From Haplosporangium gracile (taxonomy: Eukaryota; Mortierellomycota; Mortierellomycetes; Mortierellales; Mortierellaceae): 39,858 nt of DNA. Of this stretch, positions 1 to 10,666 are shown in pieces. Location of the stretch: positions 1-39,858 of the forward strand of contig JAAAUF010000257.1 in the NCBI GenBank assembly GCA_015499985.1, in the 5' to 3' direction. Numbering within the stretch: the stretch's first letter is position 1; each line of letters starts with the position of its first letter. The position numbers and the translations under genes are program-made. Below the pieces are notes generated by a model that saw only the letters and a program-made list of their open reading frames with translations, was not told the origin of the DNA and did not search any database.

Positions 1-756
1 GGGGGTAATTGGAAAGAAAGAGTAAAAGGCGAAGTTAAGAGAACGAGGGAGAGAGCAAACGAGGGGCGTGGAGCTTTGAGTTATTAGAAGCATGGATGTT
101 CCTGGATAACGGAGCACGTTTGAGAATCAAAGAGATCGTGTGCGTGACTAATGTGACACACAAAAGGAAAAAGACGTCGCGTCCGGTATTTTTATGCCTA
201 TGATCTCAGAACCCTGCGTGTCGCACTTCATTCATGCATCGGCACGACTGAGTGCTGCGCTTTGTACGGCCGCGAGGATGATATGAAAAAAAGAAGACTT
301 TGGGCTTACTTAATACTACGACTAACGAAGACTACAGACTAGTGAGGGCGGCAACGACAGGTACACGAGCAGAGTACACCGACCCATGTTTTCTATGGGA
401 AGGGGATCACATCACACATACGCACATTCTCGGATGATTCTTGTCCAAACGAAAAAAAAATCCAATGAAGACTCTCCCTCTTTCTTTTATTTTCTGTTCC
501 ACCTTTCCCCTTTCTTCTTTTGTCTTTCCTCCTCTCTTTTTTTTTTTATTTTTTTTAGTAAATCCCCTCTGCATCTGTCGATTATCACTACGCCCATATC
601 CACCTCGCCAGGTCTATTTCTTTCCAGCAGGAGTCCGCTTCACTCTATCAGATCACAGGAGGGCACTGACAGATTTCGCAGTACACACATACACATACCC
701 ACTCATACATACCCTCAACTACAATCGTTCCACGCTCATCGCAATCAAAAAATTCC
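1..756. other. Upstream region and leader of the PAP2 gene
   Basis: No gene is supported here. The first 400 bases are purine-rich and mixed sequence. From about 470 to 560 the plus strand is strongly pyrimidine-rich with long T runs, like the leaders of other genes in this window, so it is probably promoter and 5' untranslated leader for the lipid phosphatase starting at 757. Open frames over 386-841 are low complexity (Ser, Phe, Pro) and overlap the real start, so they are not counted. Confidence 0.5.
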
Positions 757-2567
757 ATGGATAAGTTCAGGATCAAGAACCCATCAACGCGGTTCTACTG
801 TTCATACGCATTCGACTGGATCTTTTGCGCGGTCCTACTAGCCCTGTTCTTCCTCTTGGACAGAGCCGAGCCCTTTCACAAGGAGTTTTCGGTCGAGAAT
901 AGAAGCATCATGTACCCGTTCCAAGAAAAAGAAACTGTGCCGATCTGGGCCCTGGTCTTGATCATGGCCGTTCTTCCTGTTGTACTGATGTTTATCGTCA
1001 GTATTGGCATCCGTAAAAGCCCCTATGACTTTCATAATGGAGTCTTGGGACTCTTGCTCTCTGTCCTTTTAACTACCATCTTTACACAGGCCATAAAGGT
1101 AACTGGGAACAATTAAAGAGTGAGAGTGAGAGAATGGGAGGGTGGGAGAGCGAGACATTACTTGATATCGACGTTTTCGCTCTTCGTTTTTTTTCTGTTG
1201 TTATTTTTATCGTAGCTTCATTGTTGTCATGGACTGTCTAGAACATTTTTCATTTTTTTTGTTGTCATTCAGATCGTCATCCTTTTTCATTACGTGAACG
1301 TCTCACTCACTCTTTACGTTATTGCCCTTGGCTGCCCCTCCTACCTACTGTAGGTCGCGGTGGGCAAGCACCGACCAGACTTTCTATCAAGATGTGTGCC
1401 TATGCAGAATGGAGCCCCCTTGATCCACGACCAACCATTACAACTCTGGACCATCGACGTCTGTACCCAGACCGACAAATATATCCTTAAAGACGGCATG
1501 CGTTCCTTCCCCTCTGGACATTCCAGCAGTAAGTTCAACTTTCAACCTCATCATCCTCATTATCATCGTCATCATCATCATCCAATGGGGGGTTGTCCTG
1601 CTGCTCACAACAAGTTGTTGAGACTCTTGAACTTTGTCATCTTCTCCACACCTCACACGACTTTTTGTCGGGAAATTAGACCCAACTGTGGCACATACAC
1701 ACCACCCGTCCATTATTCCCCTTTATTTGTTTGTTGTTGATGTCATGACTTCGCAACCTTCATTAACAGTCAACGGTGTTTTTATTTCTTTTTGTGTGTT
1801 GTTTTTAGCGGCATTCGCAGGACTTGTCTACTTGGCATTATGGATGGGCGGCAAGATGCACGTCTTTGACAGGAAGGGGTATTCGCTCAAACCCGTCATC
1901 ATCTTTATACCAATCCTTGGTAACAATTTCGATTTGACGCTTAGATACAGACAAAAGATCCCAACAAACAAACAAACAAAAAGAAAATACACAATGAACT
2001 AAACATCTTCCGTTCCTCTCCTTTCCCTCCCTCCTTCCTCTTTCACACCACTTTAACTTCCATCTTACCCATCTCTCTCGTAATCAACACCGCCAATACA
2101 CATCAGGCGCAATCTTGATCGCAATAACGCGCATCCAGGACTATTACCACTCGGCTACAGACGTGTCCTGGAGCGCCATCATCGGGATCATCTTTGCCGT
2201 CTTCTCTTATCTCCAGTACTACCCCTCCCTAACAGCAACCAACTCACATATCCCTCACCCTTGTCGAGACTTTTCGTCCCATACCCATAGAAAGGACGAT
2301 ATAGGCCATCTGGAGAACGCTATTGGAATCCGTAGGAATAGCGGCGAGTTTATTGACGAGTCTGGTGGTGGAGATGGGCCGGTGCATCAGTATGATGTGA
2401 GGGGGTATGCGGATGGTAATGCGTATGGTAATAGTAGTGGAGGAGGAGCAGGACAGTCGCAGCAGGATTATCAGTTACAGCAACAGCAGCAACAGCAGCG
2501 GGCATACGAAGCGGGATATTATCAGACCAACAACAGTAATGGCCAAGTCTACAACAATTCAAAATAA
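757..2567 (+). CDS. PAP2-family lipid phosphate phosphatase
   Basis: Integral membrane phosphatase of the PAP2 superfamily (LPP1/DPP1 type). The family dephosphorylates phosphatidate, lysophosphatidate or diacylglycerol pyrophosphate at ER, vacuole or plasma membrane. Exons: 757-1098, 1354-1528, 1809-1919, 2107-2567, all GT-AG with phases that join cleanly into 362 residues. All three catalytic motifs are visible: K114-x6-RP (R121-P122), PSGH at 167-170 followed by SST built across an intron, and R218-x5-H224-x3-D228 with Thr in place of the usual Ser before Arg. Hydrophobic segments lie near residues 23-40, 64-82, 93-111, 173-185, 195-214 and 229-245, consistent with six spans. The cytosolic tail after about 260 is Gly/Gln/Asn/Tyr-rich. 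The start at 757 is the first Met of a membrane-type N terminus. Substrate cannot be read from sequence. Confidence 0.93.
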
Positions 2568-2733
2568 TAGTTAAGAAGAAGAAGAATATTTTATGATAGA
2601 AGGTAATTGTTTTATTTTTGTGTGCGTAGGTGTGAGTGTTCGTATGTGTTTTGCATGTGCGCATGCATGTCATTTGGTATCATTTGAGTAGTCAATTCTT
2701 CACAGCGTTCATATGCGCGCGTAGGCTAAAAAC

Positions 2734-2750
2734 GAGAGAGAGAGAGAGAG
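2734..2750. repeat. (GA)n microsatellite
   Basis: About 8 GA dinucleotides lie in the short space between the converging PAP2 (+) and C1-domain (-) genes. The rest of 2568-2787 is 3' untranslated sequence of both genes. Confidence 0.8.
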
Positions 2751-2787
2751 TAAAAAAGAAATCCCTCATAACGCTCAAAGAGCTGAC

Positions 2788-4422
2788 CTACTTGTAGTTC
2801 TTCTTCATCTCCCTCGCTTGGACCTGTCCCCAAGCCGCAACATCCTTGGCCAGTGAAGCCCCCTCCTTCACAACAACCTTCCCCCATGGACTATTCGCCA
2901 GCATTCCAGAGGCGCCACCAATCATAAAGACCCATCTCCAGGGGACGAACCACATAACCAAACTCATGCCCACAAACGCCGCCATCGTGCCCTGAACAAT
3001 CATGATCGCCTCAGCCTCGTCGCTCCAGTCCAGGTGCCTGAACAGCGGCAGGATCGCATCGTGTGCATCCGAGACATCGCCCATCATGTTCTGGATATGT
3101 TGCAAGTTACTTAGGTATTTGACGTTGGTCGACCGGCGCTGCTCTTCTTCGTCAGAGTCTGAGGAGGAAGCTTGCTCGAGGTAGTCTTCATCATGGTAGA
3201 CGTGGTGGCGGTTGTGGTGGGCCTTCTCCTGTGCTGCAATGTAAGCTTCCTCTGCGGTGATGTGTCGTTGTGATTGCTGCTGCTGCTGTTGTTGTTGTTG
3301 GATGGCGTTGGGGTCGTGCTTGATGCCGAGGATCTTTTGTTGTTGACGAGCCGACTTTTGTTGGAAAAAGTAAATCATGATCGTTGCCATGATACACTGA
3401 GGCAACAGGAATAACAGCAATGGATATATGCCTATTCAGAAAAAATAAATTATTATTTAGCCTTTCCTTTCCTTTCTCTCATCCTTGATACAACATCATA
3501 AAAAGTATAGAGCAAGACAGGTTACTTACAGACGAAGCAGTAAAGGACAAGCACAAAGGCAGTGTTCCAAGGATCCTTCCACGTCAAGATATCTTCCACC
3601 CGGTCCTGGAACCAAAACAGCCCCGTCGTCTTGTGTACAAACCGCGTGAAGTTAATGGTCGTCGCCTGGATAGACAACGCCGGATGATCATTCTTGGGTA
3701 ACGCCGAGATATCGCCGGGCAGCGACATCCGAATGGCCGCCGAGATAATAGCATCCTCCAAGAATTTTGTTCGTCCTGCTGCTGGGGGTGTCGTATCCTG
3801 CTGTTGGTTGTCTTGTTCCTGGTCCTTGTTTTGTGAGCGGGTAGAGGATCGTTCGAACAGACTTTGGAGTGGTTGGGAGGATGAGACGATGGCTGGAGGA
3901 ATAGAAACTCGCATCCCGTCTGTGTTGGCTCGTCGTGGAGGTAATGTTGATTGGGGTGAACTTGAGGTCGTTGAAGAGGCTGTGGTGGAAGAGTGTCCTG
4001 AGAAGTCGTTCGCAGAGGGTATGTACATTGACCGGATGCAGTTGTTGTAAACCAGCTCCGAGCATTTCTTGTGGCAGTTATAGTGACAACCTGCATGCAG
4101 AAAAGGGACGAGGTTCGTTAGAGTCGCGTGCAAAAAATAAATACAGTGAAAAGGAAGCAAAAAACAAAGGCCGGCTACAATGGTATCAATTGAACCGCGC
4201 TTACCTTCACAAGTAACACCCTGCTTGGCTACACCCCAAAGAAGCTGTCGAGAAAAAGAAAAAGGTTGGAATGAATGAGGCGGTTTTAGAGGAGGGCTGT
4301 CTGTGGTCTCCGAAAAGTATCCGGTGGAGCGAGTGTGATTTTTTATTTACCTTGGTGCAGTAGTCGCAGTAGGTGAGTTTTGTGAAGGTCCGTTCCTGGA
4401 ACTGATGGGATGAGGCTGACAT
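2788..4422 (-). CDS. C1 (phorbol-ester/DAG-type) zinc-finger protein with Pex24/reticulon-like membrane domain
   Basis: Exons on the minus strand: 4422-4351, 4244-4205, 4090-3530, 3431-2788 (438 residues). Residues 6-55 form a complete C1 zinc finger: H6-x12-C19-x2-C22-x13-C36-x2-C39-x4-H44-x2-C47-x7-C55, assembled from three exons, so the splicing is well supported. A Ser/Thr/Gln-rich linker follows. At about 190-260 comes a segment with LFWFQD, then TWKDPWNTA, then a long hydrophobic hairpin ending IYPLLLLFLP. This W-D...W-x-P...P pattern is typical of Pex24/Pex30-type peroxins, ferlins and MCTP C-terminal membrane domains. After a polyQ run and an acidic stretch, a second hydrophobic hairpin lies at about 367-400. 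I infer an ER or peroxisome-contact membrane protein that senses or binds lipid through C1. No DysF domain is seen. Function is otherwise unknown. Confidence 0.85.
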
Positions 4423-5050
4423 GGCGCCTTGCTTTCTCGACGATGAATGGCAGTTGGAATGAGGTCAAGTGAGGAAGAGCAAGAGAGGGATGGATGAAGT
4501 CGACCGAAGTGTGGAGCAAAGGGGCAAGAGAAGCAAAAAAGTAAAGCGAGCCCATTCTTTTCTTTTCTTTTTTCGTTCGACCAGCCGTGTGCCATCACGT
4601 GAAATTAATTCGCTTTAATAATTCATGCGTCGCATGCAAATCGGTGCCAAGAAGTACGCTTCTTATTTGACAGATGTAAGTCCGTCCAGGGGCGAAAAGA
4701 TTTATTGTTTTTTGAAGTTTTTTTTTTTGGGGGTTGGTTGGATGTTGTGAGATATGTTACATTGTTGTGTGCATCGCATGGCGCCTGTTCGGCATCAGCA
4801 ATGATAATGGGCTACCTTTTTCTTAGCAATCGAGATTCACGTTTCACATGCTCATAGGGAAAATGGAACCACGCCACTGTCAACCTTCAATTAGAGACAA
4901 GTTAACAGGAGTTCGAAGAGAAAAAGAGAAGAAGGCGAGATGAGAAGGAAGGAAAAAAAAAGTACGAGACAATGGGGAAATAATAAAGCAATGAGAAGGA
5001 AAGAAAAAAGTTCTGCAAAAGAGCTGTGAGAGTGCGCTACTTAAGGATGT
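4423..5050. other. Intergenic region between C1-domain gene and MED14
   Basis: Holds the promoter side of the C1-domain gene (including the E-box at 4595-4602) and, from about 4900, the 3' flank of MED14, which is transcribed towards it. An A/T-homopolymer stretch is at 4710-4730 and a purine-rich block at 4910-5010. No coding potential was recognised. Confidence 0.5.
4595..4602. promoter_or_regulatory. Palindromic E-box TCACGTGA upstream of the C1-domain gene
   Basis: A perfect 8-base palindrome containing CACGTG lies 173 bases upstream of the start codon at 4422 on the minus strand. bHLH factors (Cbf1/Pho4/USF type) bind this core. Placement in the only promoter space for this gene makes a regulatory role plausible but unproven. 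Confidence 0.4.
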
Positions 5051-8000
5051 TCAGACAAGACTTTCCATAAGTTTGGCAATCCGGTAAAAGACGCGACCAC
5101 TCGCGCTTCTGGAGCAGAGGACCCCATTTGGAAGAGTCATGACATCGTATGGTTCGTCGTCCTGTTCACCGTCTGCTGCGCGTGTTGTGATAGCGCCCTC
5201 CTGCTGTTGCTGCTGTTGCTGCTGTTGCTGCTGCTGCTGTTGTTTGAGGAGGGTGATGCTGGATGGAGCGTGGGGATTAGGGTTATTAGGGGAGGCTGGT
5301 GCGAGACTTGTAGCCATCTCAATGGCTCGTTGTAAGTTGTTGAACTCATCATCTTCCTTGTCGACATCAATGCCTTCAATAACTCCTTGAAGGTTACTGA
5401 TGGCCGCATAATGCAAATGACCTTTTGTTGTTGGCGAAAACGTGCGTCCTGGAGTTGCGAGCAAGGCCGGCGCAAGAGCTGGGGCTGGAGGAGGAGGAAG
5501 GTTTGACCCATATGATTCTCCAGGGAACGAAGCGTCGTGCATTGACAAATGGGTTCGACTAAAAGCGCGAATATCCAAGGCGTATCTGTAGTGTCGGGTG
5601 CATCAAAAAGGTTAATTTAAGTGCAACTCCTTGCATGCCATTCGGAGGGGTAAATAAGAAAACAACAAAGCGGTTATTCTACCTTGATCCGTAAATCACA
5701 CGGATGTGATGAACCGCGCGGGGCACGATCGATAACACCTTGACTCCCATAGAATCCTCCTTGACCGAATTCTCCAGTCTATCCAGTACTTCCAGGATCG
5801 AGCACGTTTGGATCATTGTCTACATTGAGAGAAAATGTGAAATTACGAGTTAGTGTTTTACGTACATACAAACTGAACGCCAAGAGAGCATGTATTAGAG
5901 CGCATGTTTTCTCACTTACGTTCATAAGACTGTGAAGGTCTGCCTCGCGATTGAACATATCCTGTAGGAAGTACTTCATTCTGCGATGGGGATTCACATG
6001 TCGTCCTTTGTCAGATAACACCTCAGAGAGGTCAATCTCATAGAGACCTTGCTGGAAGCGAGGGGCACAAGGGACTACGACTCCAGAGGACGACCGTTTT
6101 TCAGACATGACTGCTGGAGCCCATCTGATACTGATGATGTAGCGTCCGAAGTATTGGAGCTGGACACGGTGTAAATGACACAGCTGAAGTCGGATATGTG
6201 GGTTGGTGAGGGTTGGCGAATGAAGCTGGCGAATGATCTTGAGCATTCTGATGATCGTCTCCCAGTCTTGTTGAAACTGCCGAACGAACATTCCTCGTGT
6301 CTTGTAGGAAAATGTCAACATCCTCGATTTTGCATGGTAATGCACGCAGGAATCTGTTTGAATATAAGTTTGCAAAGAAGAGTTGGCTTATGGTCAACGC
6401 CAAGCCATCAAGAGTACCCAGTTTCACAGCGAAGTTCTCGACCTACCAAGAGCTCCACTCTCCATGTTAGGGGATATGACGTTCGGAACAAACTTTGCTT
6501 TGACCTCAAAGTTGCAGGTTTCTCTTTGACTGTCCCACCATCCAGTCAACTTGGCGCCCACAAACTCGAACATGTCATCTGCTGCTCCACTTGATATCGA
6601 ATTTTGGTCCAGACGGAGTATAGGTAACATATTCGGGTCACTGACGGCTGATCCATTGTCCTTTGAGTTATGTGCTGCAGGTCTGTACTGAATGCCGAGT
6701 TCCTGGAGCTGATTCTTTGTTTCGTTGAGACAAATGCGAACACGACAAAGCGCTTCCAGTTTGGTCATCATATCCTGGTCAATGGTCATCCTATAGGCAA
6801 TGCAAATAGTAACAAGTATTACGAGTGAATATGTATATCACAATCGCTATCCACAGGAGCACAACGGCAAAAATCACCATTTAGCGGTAATGATAATCCT
6901 TACTCTTCCACAGATGGGGCATCGTTGGCGCCATCATCCTCAAGGTCAAACTGGACAGATTTCCGTTTCGAGAGCGCGACATTGTACGAGTTGCCCTCGT
7001 CAATCTCTCTCCTTCGTCGCTTCAATCCTTGCAAGTACACAGGCTCAAACGATTTCAAGGTGAGCCAAATTCCCGCGACCTCCTTGTCAGTCGGAGCAAC
7101 TTCAATCAGCCACACACGGAACTTTTGCTCAATGACGCCGACAACAAGATAGTGGCGTGGATGCTGGGGGTACTGCAAAAACAGGATTTGCTGAATGTTG
7201 ATGCCAAACTGCGCCGCATCCTGCTTCCCGAGAGCCAATCGTCGATAAGGTTGAAGCCCTAGTAAGATTCCGACTGATTCCAGCTCAACAATGGTCATCT
7301 AGAGATACGCCGAGTTTAAATAAACAAGCGTTAGCCAGTTGCGCCGTCAAAGTGCAATGTAGTACGCCGTTAAAAAAAGCTGGGCTTACAGAGAATCGCA
7401 ATGAAATGAGAGCATCCACGATGTTGTTTGCGTTCTCGTTCAGACGTGATTGGAATGCGGCAATGATTGCTAAGTGACCAAGGAAAAAAACATAGGTGAG
7501 TCCGCTGTAAGCACAACACAAGACATGGCATAAAAGTGTGTTGTTAATTGTTAAACTTACAGTCGTCTCCTTCGCCAGTCTTGCCGACTTCACGCACGAC
7601 GACTCTTCCTGTCCTGACATCGATCCGGATCCGGATCCAGCGATCGCCCTTCAGACGAACCAGTAGTGCACGAGGTCCAGGTAAGCCTGCTGTACCCACT
7701 GCAGACTGCTGCTGCTCGCCGGAATCCAGCGCCTCCAACTTGACATCATCCTTGGAAAAGTGAGTTCCTTCCATCGTTTCCCGCTTGTCCTTAATGCTCT
7801 CGATATATTTCCAAAGGCGATCATAGAATCCTTGCATGACTTGTCCTGTGTGCATGTTGACTGCCCTAAGAAGTAATCGCTCAACATGTAATTGAGAGGG
7901 GTCCTAGTAAGCGCGCAAATGAAGGGTCTGTTAGCATCTCGCCCAATGGTCCATCATACCGAGACGAATGAATCAGTATTGTAGACTTACTAACTCCAGA

Positions 8001-10107
8001 ATGGAGGCAACCTGGCTTTCTAAAACAATTCCTTTGGTAACCTGACTCCAGACCACCTTGATGTAAGCTTTGGGGTAGCCAAGGAGTTTTGGATCGACTA
8101 GAGCGCCAGCCAGACCTTCTGGTATGGGTTCTGCTAGTCCTTGACGTTCCTCGATTCTAATCTCCAGATAATGTTCCTGCTGAGCAGCCAAAGACTGGGC
8201 GGTTTCTTTGCCCTGACCAGCTACTGTTGTTGAGGCGCGACGTTTTGATGCTGGGACTACAGATTGCTGCTGCACGGCCTGAGGAACATATCCATTATTC
8301 CAATAGACCAGGCGGACGACAGTACGGGTCTGGTTCACATCCAGTCTGAGTTTATCTGTCCAGCCCGACCGAGATAATTGATAAGCCTACATGAAATTAA
8401 AAGTAGAGTTAAGCACAGGGAACCAACACCAGTTGACGAGTAATCATTGACGGTAAAATAAAAAATATCAAGTGTATGTACCTGGGTGCACACAAGCTCA
8501 ATTAGTAGGTGAAGCGAGAGATTGTGCAGATAATCGTAGAGTCTCAGGAGAGCTTGGTTGGCTGGTAAGGAGACGGCTTTAGGGGCTGGGAGGGCGGGAT
8601 GATGGAGTGCATTTGCCGAGGTGACGGATTCCAGCTCCTTCTGGGCAAACATAATAATAGCTCGCATTTGTCCATCGGTCAAGGATGTCTCCAAACCTAA
8701 TATATATTCCATAAGTCGATTGCCAGCGTTAATTTGTTGATGCATTCGGTCGAGAAATATGTGTCGATTAGAGGGTAATCCATGCACCCATACCTTGGAA
8801 CGATCCTCCAACTGGCTTGGCTAGGATCTTCAGACCCACAATCCGCCAAGGAATGTCTTTGGGAGATCCTGGTCCTGACACAGTGAGTGTTACCTAATAT
8901 CAGAGCAAAATATAAAAGAAGTTTTAGATATTCTCAAATTAAAATCCATAGAAGTAACCAAATAAAAAACGCAATACGCGTCCATTGAATGATATATACC
9001 TCGAACTCGTTCGCTACGACAAACTTGGCCTTTCCTTTGCCAACGGTGTACTTCATGGCAGGTGGGACTAATTCGTCGCACAAGAGTCTCATCCGAATAA
9101 CATCATCCAGTTTCTCCAAGGTCGCCGCAATCTCTGTCCTGGTAGGCTTGTCATCCTCGACGTATGCTTGTTTGATCCGAGAAGGGAGTCGTTGGTATGT
9201 TCCGGTTGTCAAGACGTCGATGGCCGTGGGGATATCAAAGTTTCGCACACTATAAAAGAGGAAAGTTGGACGGGATATCATCAGTCGAGTAATTGAAGCC
9301 ACTCAGATGTATAGTCACGTCGACATGTGTTGCTGTCACGACAGTTCAAGTACACCTACCGAGCCCTTCCAAACATCTTGTACGTCTCAAAGAGTCCTCC
9401 AACTGCTCGAGTGAAGAGTTCGTTCTCATGTTGTAGAAATCCGACAATGTTCTACAAAAGATATAAAAGAAAGTGATTAAAGCATGATGAGTTAATGTCC
9501 GTCCGATGGTAAGGGGGCTTAAGTATGGGACTGTCAGGGCACAATCATGCCGATCGTCACGATACACATACCTGACATTGCTGAAACTTTCTCGCATTCT
9601 TTCCCCACTTTGTCAGCACCAGCAACTTGATAAACTGTTCCCGTTTCGAAAGCGTGTACTTCAAAAGTTCGATCTTCCTGTCGGTGTCGCTCATGGATGG
9701 CAGTCTAAGCAAACGCGTCAAAAAGGGTTAGATAATAATAAGTTGTTAGTAAAAGTGTGGAAACGACCTCGGGTTGAGGATCACAGTTGCCCTGAGTGTA
9801 AGTTACGCTTAAGGACTTACGTTTCTGACAGGTTGGATAGCTCAGCAAACGCATCGTTGGTCATACGATGAATAACAGCGCCAAGTGGGACCATAGCATT
9901 CATATTGTCGGGAAGGACAGGTACAGTTGTTGGTGGCGGTTCTGATACAGGCACTGGCGCAGACACAGGCGCAGTTACAGATGTTGGTGCAGGCACGGGC
10001 GGCAACGCTCCTTTAGTGATCCCGTTGGGTTCCATCGTTGGTTCTGTCAGAGTCGGTTGATGCAGGGTCCCATTAGTGGAATTATGGAGAAGGTGCGTTC
10101 CAGCCAT
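5051..10107 (-). CDS. MED14: Mediator of RNA polymerase II transcription subunit 14
   Basis: Backbone subunit (yeast Rgr1) linking the Mediator head, middle and tail modules. Exons (minus): 10107-9821, 9704-9572, 9451-9360, 9249-9000, 8893-8482, 8386-7991, 7903-7561, 7469-7390, 7298-6904, 6790-6447, 6353-5920, 5819-5683, 5585-5051. Phases join throughout except inside exon 5; about 1278 residues if that lesion is bridged. Diagnostic stretches: VIHRMTNDAFAELSNL followed by KREQFIKLLVLTKW (family N terminus), NFDIPTAIDVLTTGTYQRLP, DIPWRIVGLKIL, LYDYLHNLSLHLLIELVCTQ, and the C-terminal QQDWETI and RAVHHIRVIYG. The N terminus has a Pro/Val/Thr-rich leader of about 75 residues. The last exon has a run of about 15 Gln. 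The frame near 8808 carries one extra base (or lacks two). Splicing to the alternative acceptor at 8821-8822 would restore frame but drop a conserved segment. Confidence 0.93.
5201..5245 (-). repeat. CAG/CAA trinucleotide repeat encoding polyglutamine in MED14
   Basis: Forty-five bases of CTG/TTG on the plus strand encode about 15 consecutive Gln in the C-terminal tail of MED14, between two non-conserved segments. Mixed CAG/CAA codons make it less prone to slippage than a pure tract. Likely variable in length between strains. Confidence 0.85.
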
Positions 10108-10666
10108 GCGCCATGCACTGTTTTCGAATATCCAAGACGAAGGGCTCGTTGGTTCCGTTGGACGATGTTATCCCTCCGGTCTCTTTTACACTCGCTCCCT
10201 GTCTTTTTGTTTTCCTTAGTTGGACTGGACGAGTGCTTCAGGCGCGCGTATGAAAGAAACAAGAAAAAAAAAAGCAAAGGTGATGAGAAGGGTGAGGACA
10301 AGTTTACACTGTCAAAGGTGAGAGACGAAGAGGGAATAGGATGTTCAGGGGAAAGATGAAAATAGGCGAGGTTCGAGAGGATCGAGATATAAGGCCGCGA
10401 TGAAGGTGAAGAGTCAGCGAGGCAAGACAATGAAAGGAACAAAAGATCAAAGCTTGGTCGACATCAGTTTTTTTATGTCAAGAGATGAAGAAGACAAAAT
10501 CCCTTTGCGCGCACAAAAAAACAAGGCGTTTTATATCGGCCACAGTGCATCGGACTACGATGACGTCACCTAGTACACGTGACCCTACACTATAGAACAT
10601 GCTGACAAGCATGCGTATCTTACTATGGATACTATTGCAATTTGCAACTTGGTGAAACTCCTGCGT
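10108..10666. other. MED14 promoter region and 3' flank of the decayed PIN-like gene
   Basis: Upstream of the MED14 start. 10200-10440 is purine-rich on the plus strand, so it is pyrimidine-rich in the MED14 leader sense. A TGACGTCA octamer and a CACGTG E-box lie together at 10561-10581. No gene is supported. Confidence 0.5.
10561..10581. promoter_or_regulatory. Paired CRE (TGACGTCA) and E-box (CACGTG)
   Basis: A full palindromic CRE/ATF octamer at 10561-10568 is followed 7 bases later by CACGTG at 10576-10581. They lie about 460 bases upstream of the MED14 start codon and beyond the 3' end of the pseudogene. bZIP and bHLH factors recognise these cores. The spacing suggests a composite site, but binding is inferred only from the motifs. 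Confidence 0.4.

Noticed and set aside
386..841. Open frames of 107-151 codons before the PAP2 start
   Set aside because: Low-complexity Ser/Phe/Pro translations of a pyrimidine tract that run into the real exon in another frame.
3584..4096. 170-codon minus-strand frame in the C1-domain gene
   Set aside because: A shadow frame of exon 3; the C1 ligands and splice phases fix the true frame.
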